Positions 18,164-27,918 of a DNA stretch of 64,000 bases are shown one piece after another (position 1 is the first letter of the stretch; every line of letters starts with the position of its first letter). A program made the position numbers and the translations under genes. The stretch lies in NCBI RefSeq assembly GCF_026126405.1, contig NZ_JAFMTQ010000004.1:1-64000 (forward strand), written 5' to 3'. The stretch comes from Aureitalea sp. L0-47 (GTDB lineage Bacteria; Bacteroidota; Bacteroidia; Flavobacteriales; Flavobacteriaceae). The notes under the pieces are model-generated. The model worked only from the letters and a program-made list of their open reading frames with translations, had not been told where the DNA came from and ran no database searches.

Positions 18164-21097
18164 ATGATGAAAAGACTGCTCGTAACCTCACTTATCGCGC
18201 TCTCATTCCTGTATTCTTACGGGCAGCAAATCAACCCACTGATAGATAAAGACGATTTCGAGAATCAGAAGAAGTGGGTAGATAGTATCTACAACAAAAT
18301 GTCGCTCCAGGAAAAGATAGGTCAGTTATTTATGACCGTCGTATTCTCCAGCGATTCCAAAGCTGTAAATGACAAGACGCGCAAGTTAATTTCAGATAAT
18401 TATATCGGAGGGGTCATCTTTTCCAAAGGAGGTCCCATGCGACAGGCGAAACTCAATAATGAGTTCCAGGAACTTTCCGAAGTGCCTCTTATGATAGGCA
18501 TGGACGCTGAATGGGGCCTGGGAATGCGACTCGATTCTACCTATTCCTATCCGTGGAATATGACACTTGGAGCCATAACGGATAATTCCATTGTTGAGAA
18601 GGTAGGACAACGCATAGGAGTACACTCCAAACGACTGGGTGTTCATATCAATTTTGCACCGGTAGTCGATATCAATACCAATCCAAAGAACCCTATCATC
18701 GGAAATCGATCGTTCGGGGAAGATAAGGAGAACGTTAGCATGAAAGCTTTGGCTTTTATGAAAGGCATGCAGAACGCTGGAGTACTAGCAAACGCGAAAC
18801 ACTTTCCCGGGCATGGAGACACCGATACGGATTCTCACAAAACCCTGCCTACCATAAATTTCACCAAAGAAAGAATCGATAGTGTCGAATTGTATCCCTA
18901 CAGACAACTTATCAGTCAGGGTTTGAGCAGCGTGATGGTTGCACATCTCAATGTACCTTCCATGGAAAAACGGGATGGTTTTCCCTCTTCCATCTCTGAA
19001 GATATTGTAACGGCAACGCTTAAAGGTGAACTCGGTTTTAATGGGCTGATATTCACAGATGCCCTCAATATGAAAGGTGCCTCTAATTTCAGTGAGCCTG
19101 GTGAGATCGATCTTGCGGCATTTCTGGCGGGTAATGATGTATTACTTATTTCTGAAGACATTCCGAAAGCCCAGGAAATGTTAGTGAATGCTTACCGGGA
19201 AGAGGTAATTACCGAAGAGCGCCTCGCTCATTCAGTAAAAAAAATATTATATGCCAAATACCTGGTAGGACTTAACGAATACAAACCGGTTAACTCAAAT
19301 TACCTGTATGAAGACCTTAATTCGGTAGTCGATGACGCCCTCTACGAGCTCGCTATGGAGCAGGCACTAACTGTTATCAAAAATGATGAAGGAGTACTGC
19401 CGATCAAAGATCTTCATGATAAAAAAATCGCCTATGTGAATTTAGGTGATGACGATGGAAGGCCTTTCCTGAACCAGCTTAGAAAGTACGCGGCAATTGA
19501 TTGGGTGAAGGCTAAAACGCTGGATAGTTATCTTCAGAAACTAAAAAAATATGACTATGTGATCATCGGTTTTCATAAATCGAATGCAAATCCCTGGAAG
19601 GACTACAAATTCACCGATAAGGAATTGGTTTGGTTGTATGAGATCGCCAGAACGAATACGGTGATACTGGATATTTTTGCCAGGCCCTACGCCATGCTGG
19701 ACATAAATGCTCCCGGTAATCTCAACGGAGTTATTATGTCTTATCAAAACAGTAAAGTCGCCCAGGAATTATCCGCCCAATTGATCTTTGGGGCTCGTGA
19801 AGCCAATGGTAAACTTCCTGTTTCACTTGGAAAAGACTTTCCCTTGAATACAAGATTTCAGACAAAATCGTTACGCCGACTCCAATACGGAACCCCTGAA
19901 AGCGTTGGAGTGAACAGCTATAAGCTCAGGAAGATCGACTCCCTGGCCAAAATTGGACTTTGGGGTGATATGATGCCTGGTGCCCAGATCCTGGTTGCAA
20001 GAAAGGGTAAAGTGATCTACGATAAGAATTTTGGTCATCATACCCAGAACAGAAAACTCAGGGTACGATCCGATGATGTGTACGATGTAGCTTCTCTTAC
20101 TAAGATACTGGCAACTCTTCCCATGATGATGTCACTGGTAGACCGGGACATCGTGAATATGGATAGTAAACTTTCGGAAATGCTTCCTGAATACAAAGGT
20201 TCGAACAAGGCGAACATCAACTTAAGAGACATGCTTTCTCATTACGCCCGTTTGCGAGCATGGATACCTTTTTATGTCCAAACACTGGATACGGTAACAA
20301 AAAAGCCTAGTTCAAAGTATTATTCTTCGAAGAAGTCGGATGAGTTTAGCATCCAGGTAGCGAATGATATGTATATGCGGAAAGACTACAAGGACAGTAT
20401 ATACGATGCCATTAAAGAAAGTGATCTACGTAAACGACTTAGTTATAAATACAGCGACCTTCCTTTTTATATTCTGAAAAAATACCTGGAGGATTTCTAC
20501 GGAACTTCCCTGGACCGAATTACCCAAAGAGATCTGTACGGTCCGCTTGGTGCAAATTATAGCACGTATAATCCACTCAGGAAGTTTTCAAAAGATGATA
20601 TTGTCCCAACCGAAGAAGACAATTACTTCCGAATGCAGAAAGTTCATGGATACGTTCATGACCAGGGAGCGGCTATGTTAGGTGGTGTAAGTGGCCATGC
20701 AGGCTTGTTCAGCAATTCGAATGATGTCGCCAAGATCATGCAGATGTACCTATGGAAAGGGTATTACGGAGGTAAACGTTATTTCAAACCCGAAACCCTG
20801 GACCTCTTCAATACATGCTATTATTGCGATGAAGATGTAAGGAGAGGCGTAGGTTTCGACAAACCACAACTAGGGGATGTAGGTCCAACCTGTGGGTGTG
20901 TTTCCATGACCAGTTTCGGACATAGTGGATTTACGGGTACATTTACCTGGGCAGATCCAGAACAAGAGATCGTATATGTATTCTTGTCTAACAGGACCTA
21001 TCCTTCTGCAGATAACAGAAAACTCATTGGAAGTGATCTGCGAAGTAAGATACAAGAGGCTATTTATGAAGCCATTGATTATACCTTAGAACAATAA
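18164..21097 (+). CDS. Glycoside hydrolase 3 (NagZ-like) / serine hydrolase fusion
   Basis: This is a 977-residue exported protein with a signal peptide (about 1-20). The N-terminal GH3 beta-N-acetylhexosaminidase domain has KHFPGHGDTDTDSH and the nucleophile region FTDALNMKGA near residue 300. A GH3 C-terminal domain follows. The last third is a class C beta-lactamase-like domain with SLTK (SxxK, about residue 644), YSD in place of YxN, and HSGFTGT. This domain order is known in Bacteroidetes and probably trims peptidoglycan fragments in the periplasm. It lies directly upstream of bshA (1-nt gap). Confidence 0.92.
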   Translation: MMKRLLVTSLIALSFLYSYGQQINPLIDKDDFENQKKWVDSIYNKMSLQEKIGQLFMTVVFSSDSKAVNDKTRKLISDNYIGGVIFSKGGPMRQAKLNNEFQELSEVPLMIGMDAEWGLGMRLDSTYSYPWNMTLGAITDNSIVEKVGQRIGVHSKRLGVHINFAPVVDINTNPKNPIIGNRSFGEDKENVSMKALAFMKGMQNAGVLANAKHFPGHGDTDTDSHKTLPTINFTKERIDSVELYPYRQLISQGLSSVMVAHLNVPSMEKRDGFPSSISEDIVTATLKGELGFNGLIFTDALNMKGASNFSEPGEIDLAAFLAGNDVLLISEDIPKAQEMLVNAYREEVITEERLAHSVKKILYAKYLVGLNEYKPVNSNYLYEDLNSVVDDALYELAMEQALTVIKNDEGVLPIKDLHDKKIAYVNLGDDDGRPFLNQLRKYAAIDWVKAKTLDSYLQKLKKYDYVIIGFHKSNANPWKDYKFTDKELVWLYEIARTNTVILDIFARPYAMLDINAPGNLNGVIMSYQNSKVAQELSAQLIFGAREANGKLPVSLGKDFPLNTRFQTKSLRRLQYGTPESVGVNSYKLRKIDSLAKIGLWGDMMPGAQILVARKGKVIYDKNFGHHTQNRKLRVRSDDVYDVASLTKILATLPMMMSLVDRDIVNMDSKLSEMLPEYKGSNKANINLRDMLSHYARLRAWIPFYVQTLDTVTKKPSSKYYSSKKSDEFSIQVANDMYMRKDYKDSIYDAIKESDLRKRLSYKYSDLPFYILKKYLEDFYGTSLDRITQRDLYGPLGANYSTYNPLRKFSKDDIVPTEEDNYFRMQKVHGYVHDQGAAMLGGVSGHAGLFSNSNDVAKIMQMYLWKGYYGGKRYFKPETLDLFNTCYYCDEDVRRGVGFDKPQLGDVGPTCGCVSMTSFGHSGFTGTFTWADPEQEIVYVFLSNRTYPSADNRKLIGSDLRSKIQEAIYEAIDYTLEQ

Positions 21098-21098
21098 T

Positions 21099-22229
21099 AT
21101 GAAGATCGCGATAGTATGTTATCCAACATTTGGAGGAAGTGGAGTAGTTGCCACGGAACTTGGCATTGCACTAACCGAACACGGCCATGAGGTGCATTTT
21201 ATCACCTACAAGCAGCCGGTTCGACTAGAGCTCATTTCTCACCATATTCATTTTCATGAGGTTTCGGTAAATGAATACCCTTTATTTCATTACCAGCCCT
21301 ACGAATTAGCCCTGTCCAGTAAACTTGTGAATGTGGTAAAACAGTACAAGATCGACTTGTTACATGTACACTACGCGATTCCGCATGCGTATGCAGGTTA
21401 TATGGCAAAGAAGATGCTACAGGCCGAAGGGATCAGTATACCCATGGTTACCACACTGCACGGTACAGATATAACCCTGGTAGGAAATCATCCTTTCTAC
21501 AAACCCGCTGTAACCTTCAGTATAAATAAAAGCGATATAGTGACTTCCGTTTCTGAAAGTCTGAAAGAAGACACTCTAAATCTATTCGATATCACTAACG
21601 AGATCATCGTTGTACCTAACTTCATAGATGTAGAAAAACATGTAAATCCGTATACAGAATGTCAGCGGGATCTAATGGCCGAACCACATGAACGGATCAT
21701 TACTCACATCAGTAATTTACGTCCGGTAAAACGCGTACAGGATGTGATAGAGGTTTTCGACAGGATAAATAACCAGATCCCTTCCAGGCTATTGATTGTA
21801 GGTGAAGGCCCTGAAAAGGAGTCATGTGAAAAACTATGTAAGGTTAAAGGAATAGAGGACAAGGTAGCTTTCCTGGGAAATAGTAATGAGGTAGATAAGA
21901 TATTATGCTTCTCAGACCTGTTCTTATTACCTTCTGAAAAGGAAAGTTTCGGTCTGGCTGCTCTTGAAGCCATGGCTAGCGGTGTCCCGGTAGTTTCCAC
22001 TAATACCGGGGGTCTGCCTGAAGTGAATGTTCAGGGCGTAAGCGGTTACCTAAGTGAAGTTGGCGATATTGAAGACATGGCGGCTAAGGGAATTTCTATT
22101 CTTTCTTCGGAAGAAACCCTGGCTAAATTCAAAAAACAAGCGAAGGAGGAGGCTGCTAGATTTGACACCAAAATGATCGTGCCGCTTTACGAGGCAGTCT
22201 ACGAAAAGGCCCTGGAACTAGTGTCATAA
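21099..22229 (+). CDS. bshA: N-acetyl-alpha-D-glucosaminyl L-malate synthase BshA
   Basis: This GT4 glycosyltransferase makes GlcNAc-malate, the first step of bacillithiol synthesis. Residues 1-20 contain the family signature CYPTFGGSGVVATELG. LHGTDITLVG, NLRPVKRVQDVIE and the EX7E-type ESFGLAALEAMASGVPVVST follow. At 376 residues it has full family length. It follows the GH3 protein gene by 1 nt. The stop codon is the first base of a dispersed intergenic repeat. Confidence 0.93.
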   Translation: MKIAIVCYPTFGGSGVVATELGIALTEHGHEVHFITYKQPVRLELISHHIHFHEVSVNEYPLFHYQPYELALSSKLVNVVKQYKIDLLHVHYAIPHAYAGYMAKKMLQAEGISIPMVTTLHGTDITLVGNHPFYKPAVTFSINKSDIVTSVSESLKEDTLNLFDITNEIIVVPNFIDVEKHVNPYTECQRDLMAEPHERIITHISNLRPVKRVQDVIEVFDRINNQIPSRLLIVGEGPEKESCEKLCKVKGIEDKVAFLGNSNEVDKILCFSDLFLLPSEKESFGLAALEAMASGVPVVSTNTGGLPEVNVQGVSGYLSEVGDIEDMAAKGISILSSEETLAKFKKQAKEEAARFDTKMIVPLYEAVYEKALELVS

Positions 22230-22297
22230 AAATGTAATACAATCTGTCAATCTGAACTCCTGTACTGAGCGCCCGCCTGAACGGAACGGGCGGGCAG
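22227..22297. repeat. Dispersed intergenic repeat with GC hairpin after bshA
   Basis: Bases 22227-22256 match 46275-46303, the start of the MITE-like element, with one mismatch and one indel. A GC hairpin follows, GCCCGCC (22271-22277) pairing with GGCGGGC (22289-22295). It sits between convergent genes and lacks a clear T-tract. Confidence 0.55.
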
Positions 22298-22326
22298 TCG
22301 AAGTATGATTCAGATTTTCATTTCAT

Positions 22327-23901
22327 TCAGGACAGCTTGATATCGTCCAGGAATTTGTTCGAGAATACCTTCTGCATCCTAGGTGACAACAATTGCGCCC
22401 TGAGCTGCTTCCATTTATTCACATCGTTTCCGAACATATGATTCGCCAGCCCGGGATGATCCCACTTGGCGTTCTTACCCCAATGAATCGTAAATGGAAT
22501 ATTGTTCTGTTTCAAAGCATTGATCATTCTCTCTGAATATTCCTCAAGGCTTATCAGGCCATCAGATTCCTTCCATTGGATTCCATCGATCTCAATCATA
22601 CAGGTAAACGGAAATTTTGTGCAAGCCAGCATAGCCTGGGATTGTTTTACAAAACGCATTGCAAAGATCCCGGGAATAGGACCATCATCTACAGTTACCT
22701 TCGACAGCACCTTGAGGGCCTTTTCCGAGTGGGTATGATCTACGCCAAAGGAACACGCAAATGCTCTTCCCTTGTACTGCGCATCCCAGAAAATCTCCCA
22801 GAGTTTACCCATGACGGGTTTATTCTCTTTAGGCATAATACTGTTCTTCAGTAAATTAATTAAGGCAGGTATTGAACCAGGCACCTTCTCGGCAAATTTG
22901 ATTAGCGTATTGATAAGATCAGTGTAAATGAACTGGGCCATATTAGGTACCGGATCCTCGTAGATATCCTTATAGTTTGGGAAATAGTCCCTTTTGTAAA
23001 TGAATTCCACGGGCAAGGTTGCCTCATCATTGTATTGGTTGATGTACACTTTGAAGTGATATGGACGTACACCCCGATAGTCCGGAGGGTTGGGATCCAG
23101 GGGATTTACTGGAAAATGTGGGTCGAAATTGCCAAAATTCAAAGTGTTTGCAAGCTTAAGCGCTGTCTCCTTCTTTATTTTTCTCACACATCTATGCAAC
23201 AGATACATATCTTCAGCCTCCAGCACAACACCGTGAATAAAACCCATAGATCCCAGACCAACGAGTGCAGCATTGAAAAGCTCATCATCCCGAATTATCT
23301 TGCACTTGAAGTTCTCAATATAATCATCGTTTAGTGCAGGTTTAGAGGCACGTTCCAGGTAAATTACATCTTCGGGTTTAGTACCGGTAATGAGATTGAG
23401 ACCAATCACATAGTCCTGAACCGATCCCACATCAACAGCAGCCCCATGCACGCCGGTTGAGATACAGCCGGCAATTGTTTGTCCGTTACTCGCTCCATGC
23501 GTCTTTAAAGATTTCTGTTTTTTCTGAAGTGCCAGCGAAATCTCCTTAATCACGTTTCCACATTGAAATAAGAAGACATTCTCACTCTTGTAGGGCGAAT
23601 TCGCATGAATATCTTTATCCCGAACCGCGAATTTTAAATTTAATCTAGGGGTGTAATGCATTCGGTCCTTACAGTGCGCTATGCTTGAGAGTGACCATTT
23701 TGAACCCATAGGCCGAAATCGTTCATTGGCATTATCCGCCAGCCTGATCAATCTCCTGATTTCGGTGGCCGCGGCATTATAGCTCTCAAATTTTGAGAGA
23801 TCCCGGTTCAACTTGGTATCGTGGAATAATTTTAGACTAAACGGACCATTCTTATGAAGCGTGTTCCACCTTTGCCTGTTTTGCGTATTTGTACTCGCCA
23901 T
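22327..23901 (-). CDS. FAD-linked oxidase of the aldonolactone-oxidase type
   Basis: The 524-residue protein has an N-terminal FAD_binding_4 (PP-loop) domain: RFRPMGSKWSLSSIAH near residue 60, and SNGQTIAGCISTGVHG about 140. The C-terminal part resembles D-arabinono- or L-gulono-lactone oxidase. No signal peptide is seen, so it should be cytosolic. The substrate is uncertain. It is transcribed alone, convergent with bshA. Confidence 0.78.
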   Translation of the reverse strand: MASTNTQNRQRWNTLHKNGPFSLKLFHDTKLNRDLSKFESYNAAATEIRRLIRLADNANERFRPMGSKWSLSSIAHCKDRMHYTPRLNLKFAVRDKDIHANSPYKSENVFLFQCGNVIKEISLALQKKQKSLKTHGASNGQTIAGCISTGVHGAAVDVGSVQDYVIGLNLITGTKPEDVIYLERASKPALNDDYIENFKCKIIRDDELFNAALVGLGSMGFIHGVVLEAEDMYLLHRCVRKIKKETALKLANTLNFGNFDPHFPVNPLDPNPPDYRGVRPYHFKVYINQYNDEATLPVEFIYKRDYFPNYKDIYEDPVPNMAQFIYTDLINTLIKFAEKVPGSIPALINLLKNSIMPKENKPVMGKLWEIFWDAQYKGRAFACSFGVDHTHSEKALKVLSKVTVDDGPIPGIFAMRFVKQSQAMLACTKFPFTCMIEIDGIQWKESDGLISLEEYSERMINALKQNNIPFTIHWGKNAKWDHPGLANHMFGNDVNKWKQLRAQLLSPRMQKVFSNKFLDDIKLS

Positions 23902-23911
23902 GCTATTAGTT

Positions 23912-24256
23912 TTAAAAATCGGTGCTTCCCTCTTTGGTGCAGACGTATCTAATTTTTACCTCTTTATTCCTACCTAAAGTGATCACGTAAAGAAGCAGTC
24001 CTCCAAAAGTTGTCTTGTATTCAATGGTGTTCAATGACCCGGATTCACAGTCTTTGATAGTGAAAAAATCGTTTCCTTGAAGCATTTTACGATTCACAAC
24101 CATTTTCTTTTCACGAAACAACTGTCCGGCCAGCGGATCTTCAGAATCACTGTCTTCAGTTTCCGGAACTCCATTATGAACCTGAAACCTAACGGTGTAA
24201 CAGGAACTCAGAGATGCGATTAGAAGACAGCAAATGCAATATTTTAATAATCTCAT
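23912..24256 (-). CDS. Small lipoprotein, Bor-like
   Basis: The 114-residue protein has a lipoprotein signal with lipobox LSSC (about residues 15-19). The mature part contains an ENxTIKDCESG-like segment and a C-terminal TFGGLLLYVITLGRNKEVKIRY, reminiscent of the Bor/Iss-like serum-resistance lipoprotein family and its Bacteroidetes relatives. It lies 10 nt upstream of the FAD oxidase gene on the same strand. Confidence 0.65.
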   Translation of the reverse strand: MRLLKYCICCLLIASLSSCYTVRFQVHNGVPETEDSDSEDPLAGQLFREKKMVVNRKMLQGNDFFTIKDCESGSLNTIEYKTTFGGLLLYVITLGRNKEVKIRYVCTKEGSTDF

Positions 24257-24331
24257 ATTATCAATTTATAGATGCAAAATACTGATATACAGCATATAAA
24301 GAAAGAGGGTTTTTCCTGAATTTACACCAAT

Positions 24332-24362
24332 AAAAAACCCTTCTCAGTGCACTGGAAGGGCT
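24332..24362 (-). terminator. Rho-independent terminator of the beta-barrel gene
   Basis: On the minus strand, CCCTTC then CAGTGCACTG then GAAGGG forms a long hairpin followed by TTTTTT. It lies 22 nt after the stop of the gene at 24384. Confidence 0.75.
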
Positions 24363-24383
24363 TTAAAGGATATATTTTTTCTA

Positions 24384-24869
24384 TCAGAACTGATACCGCA
24401 CACCAAGGGCAATATCAAAATCAACGTCGTCTCGATAATCTCCGAAACCAAATTCGGGCCTGAAATCGAGGGATAATAAAAGTGGAATATCAAAATTGTA
24501 TTCGATCCCTATGTCGCCCGCCGCGAACAGGAATGTCTCATCATCGGGGTCACCGATAAAATCATCATCAAAACTCACCTGCCCAGCACCGCCTCCGGCA
24601 CCAGCATACCAGTTGAAATTACCGTCCAGCACCCATACCCATTGATAGAGAGCCACAGCTTTTACAGCCGTCACTTTGTTGCTATTGCGCCAACCAAGAC
24701 CCAATTCGAGACGGTTATTTTCTCCAAGTCCGAGCTGGTAATTCACTTCTGTCCCAAATCCATCGCTATCTCCTAGTCGAAGTCCTAGGGCGTGTTTCGA
24801 GATTCGCTGAGCATTCATAGATACTGAAATCAGTGTGATCGTTACTAATGTGAGCAAGAGTCTTTTCAT
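24384..24869 (-). CDS. Small outer-membrane beta-barrel protein
   Basis: The 161-residue protein has a signal peptide ending SMNAQ at residue 20. About eight alternating beta strands follow, closing with GVRYQF, a typical outer-membrane barrel end. It has its own promoter (24892-24921) and its own terminator, so it is monocistronic. Function unknown. Confidence 0.8.
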   Translation of the reverse strand: MKRLLLTLVTITLISVSMNAQRISKHALGLRLGDSDGFGTEVNYQLGLGENNRLELGLGWRNSNKVTAVKAVALYQWVWVLDGNFNWYAGAGGGAGQVSFDDDFIGDPDDETFLFAAGDIGIEYNFDIPLLLSLDFRPEFGFGDYRDDVDFDIALGVRYQF

Positions 24870-24891
24870 AGAAAGTAGATTAAGATTATTT

Positions 24892-24921
24892 CAAAATTAC
24901 ATAAAGAAGTTATTGTATCAA
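24892..24921 (-). promoter_or_regulatory. Promoter of the small beta-barrel gene
   Basis: The minus strand has TTG (24919-24921), a 19-nt spacer and TAATTTTG (24892-24899), with the ATG 22 nt downstream. It fully matches the flavobacterial consensus. Confidence 0.7.
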
Positions 24922-25008
24922 TTAACGATTCGAAAACTTATTAATTGTTTTTCAACGCTCAATTTGAAGTGATATTGACAGGGTTTATTACCTTTACTCT
25001 TTACTCCT

Positions 25009-27918
25009 ATGAAGGCTAAACTAGCGGCATTTCAGTATAAATTTAAAGGTGAGTTCCATTATGATGAACTGCATCGAAAATTATATGCTACAGATGCCTC
25101 GGTTTACAGAAAACTTCCTCTTGCCGTAGCCTTTCCCAGGACTTCTGAAGACATTAAGCATCTCATCCGTTTCGCTACCGAAAACAATACCTCGCTGGTT
25201 CCCAGGACTGCCGGAACCTCACTGGCCGGGCAATGTGTAGGGGAGGGCATCATCGTGGATGTATCCCGGTATTTCACAGAAATCGTGGCGCTGGATAAAG
25301 AGAAAAAGACCGTCACTGTGCAACCCGGGGTAATTCGTGACGAGTTGAATGCTTTTTTAGAGCCTCACGGACTGTATTTCGGGCCAAATACTTCAACGTC
25401 GAATCGATGTATGATCGGCGGTATGGTCGGTAACAATAGTAGCGGAACTACCAGCATCAGGTATGGTGTGACTCGGGATAAGGTGGTTCGGTTAAAAACG
25501 ATCTTGTCTAATGGTGAAGAAGTTGAATTCAAGGCACTTTCAAAAGAGGCCTTTATTACCAAGACCTTAGATCCTTCTTTGGAGGGGAGTATACACGGAC
25601 TATTGCATGCCGAGTTAAATTCCGAAGCAATTAAAAGGGAGATCCGTGATCAGTTTCCGAAACCAGCAATACACAGGCGAAATACAGGTTACGCCCTGGA
25701 TGCGCTTATTGAATCTTCTGTTTTTTCTGAAACAGACAAAGAAATAAATCTATGCGAACTCCTTACCGGAAGTGAAGGTACGCTTGCGTTTACTACTGAA
25801 ATAACCCTCAAACTGGACGATCTTCCACCGCCTGAGGCAGCTCTGATCGCTGCTCAATACGAAAGTTTAGCAGGTTGCTTGAAAGATGTTGTTGCTGCTA
25901 TGGATCATGAGCTGTATACCTGTGAATTGATGGACGACATCATCCTGGATTGTACACGCTCGAATAAAAAATACGAATCCTATCGCTGGTTCGTGGAAGA
26001 TAATCCAAAAGCACTTCTAATGCTTGAGCTTCGCGATAATACGGAAGAGGATTTAAATAATAGGGTAGAAGCACTGCTCAAAACCCTGAATTCTTCCGGA
26101 CGTAGTTACAGCAGGCCTGTGTTGAAAGGAGAGGGTATTCACCAGGCATTGGAGTTAAGAAAGGCTGGCCTTGGATTATTGGGGAATATGGTAGGCGATA
26201 AAAAGGCAGTAGCTTGTATTGAAGACACTGCTGTGACATTAGATGACCTTCCTTCCTATATCGAAGAATTTGAGGCTCTAATGGCTTCTTACGGACAAAA
26301 AGCCGTGTATTACGCCCATGCCGGGGCAGGAGAACTTCACTTAAGACCTATTTTAAATCTGAAAACGAGTGAAGGAGTCGATTATTTCAGGAAGATCACC
26401 ACGGACGTTGCCAAACTGGTGAAGAAATACAATGGTTCATTTTCAGGGGAACACGGCGATGGCATAGTACGGGGTGAGTTTTTACCTTTTCTTATAGGCG
26501 ACGCAAATTATGAATTACTTCGGAAGGTAAAACAGGTGTTCGATCCGAACAATGTTTTCAATCCCGGGAAGATCATCGATCCATGGAAGATGGATGAATC
26601 GCTGAGATACGAGGTGGACAGGGCAGAATCAGTGGTGCCAACCTTCATGGATTTTGATGACACTGAAGGAATTCTGCGCCTGGCCGAAAACTGCAACGGT
26701 AGTGGTGATTGTAGGAAAACCGAGAACGCATCAGGGATGATGTGTCCAAGTTATCACGCCACCAGAGATGAGAAGGACAGCACAAGAGGCCGCGCAAATG
26801 TGCTTCGGGAGGTACTTACTAATTCTCAAAACACTAATAAATTTAATTCCGCCGCCTTAAAAGACGCCATGGACCTATGTCTCAGTTGTAAGGCCTGTGC
26901 CAGCGAATGTCCCAGTAATGTGAACATAGCCGCTGTTAAGTCGGAATTTCTATATCAATACAACAAATCCAATAAGGTATCTTTCTCTAATAAACTCTTC
27001 GCAAAGAGCAGCACTTATAATCGCAGGGCTTCTAAAGTACCAAAGCTGGCAAACTGGATTTTCAGAAATAAGATCACGTCGGGAATTCTTAAAAAATTAG
27101 GCAAGATCGCCCCAGAACGAGAGATTCCACAAATCTCAACTAAATGTTTCAGTAAAGAATTTCAAAGTAAACAATATCAGGATGTTACGAATTCAACTGA
27201 AGTATTATTATTTGTTGATGAATTCAGCAACTATCTAGATGCTGAGATTGCAAAAGATGCTTTTGAATTGTTGGAACAACTTGGGTATAAGGTGGCTATT
27301 ATTTCACATTTAGACAGTGCCAGGGCGTTGTTATCAAAAGGGTTTTTGGAAGAAGCAAAAACTGAGATCGACAAAAACGTCTCTTTTCTCAAAGGGAAGG
27401 TCACTTCCGAAACAGCACTCATTGGCATTGAACCTTCTGCAATTCTCGGATTCAGGGATGAGTTCCTGCGATTGGCATCGGATATCGAATCTGCAAAGGA
27501 AATTTCAGAAAACAGTTTCCTGATCGAGGAGTTTCTCGCTTCAGAAATAGAAAATGGCAAGATCTCTTCGGAACAATTTACTTCAGATGAGAAGGATGTA
27601 AAGATCCATGTTCACTGTCATCAGAAGGCATTGAGTAATCAGAAAGTGACTTTTGATATTCTGAATCTACCCGTGAATTATAAACCCCGCATCATTCCTT
27701 CGGGCTGCTGTGGTATGGCGGGCAGCTTTGGGTACGAAAAGGAACATTACAAGCTGAGTATGAAGATTGGCTCGCTGAAATTGTTTCCTGCAGTTTCAAA
27801 AAGTCCGACAGAAACCATTATTGCTGCGAATGGCACCAGTTGCAGGCATCAGATCAAGGATGGAACAGGTAGAACGGCGCTGCATCCCATCACCATCCTC
27901 AGAAATGCTTTAAAATGA
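25009..27918 (+). CDS. FAD-binding and (Fe-S)-binding oxidoreductase (GlcD-GlpC fusion)
   Basis: The 969-residue protein fuses an FAD-linked 2-hydroxyacid dehydrogenase domain (PRTAGTSLAGQCVG; IGGMVGNNSSG; GSFSGEHGDGIVRG) to a ferredoxin-like domain (CLSCKACASECP, about residue 624) and a C-terminal cysteine-rich domain (HCHQKAL, PSGCCGMAGSFGYE). Such fusions act as D-lactate- or glycolate-type dehydrogenases passing electrons to the membrane. The substrate cannot be fixed from sequence. Its stop abuts that of the convergent metallophosphoesterase. Confidence 0.9.
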   Translation: MKAKLAAFQYKFKGEFHYDELHRKLYATDASVYRKLPLAVAFPRTSEDIKHLIRFATENNTSLVPRTAGTSLAGQCVGEGIIVDVSRYFTEIVALDKEKKTVTVQPGVIRDELNAFLEPHGLYFGPNTSTSNRCMIGGMVGNNSSGTTSIRYGVTRDKVVRLKTILSNGEEVEFKALSKEAFITKTLDPSLEGSIHGLLHAELNSEAIKREIRDQFPKPAIHRRNTGYALDALIESSVFSETDKEINLCELLTGSEGTLAFTTEITLKLDDLPPPEAALIAAQYESLAGCLKDVVAAMDHELYTCELMDDIILDCTRSNKKYESYRWFVEDNPKALLMLELRDNTEEDLNNRVEALLKTLNSSGRSYSRPVLKGEGIHQALELRKAGLGLLGNMVGDKKAVACIEDTAVTLDDLPSYIEEFEALMASYGQKAVYYAHAGAGELHLRPILNLKTSEGVDYFRKITTDVAKLVKKYNGSFSGEHGDGIVRGEFLPFLIGDANYELLRKVKQVFDPNNVFNPGKIIDPWKMDESLRYEVDRAESVVPTFMDFDDTEGILRLAENCNGSGDCRKTENASGMMCPSYHATRDEKDSTRGRANVLREVLTNSQNTNKFNSAALKDAMDLCLSCKACASECPSNVNIAAVKSEFLYQYNKSNKVSFSNKLFAKSSTYNRRASKVPKLANWIFRNKITSGILKKLGKIAPEREIPQISTKCFSKEFQSKQYQDVTNSTEVLLFVDEFSNYLDAEIAKDAFELLEQLGYKVAIISHLDSARALLSKGFLEEAKTEIDKNVSFLKGKVTSETALIGIEPSAILGFRDEFLRLASDIESAKEISENSFLIEEFLASEIENGKISSEQFTSDEKDVKIHVHCHQKALSNQKVTFDILNLPVNYKPRIIPSGCCGMAGSFGYEKEHYKLSMKIGSLKLFPAVSKSPTETIIAANGTSCRHQIKDGTGRTALHPITILRNALK

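Noticed and set aside
22268-22300. Classical terminator after bshA
   Set aside because: The GC hairpin is clear but no T-tract follows on either strand, so it was kept only as part of a repeat.
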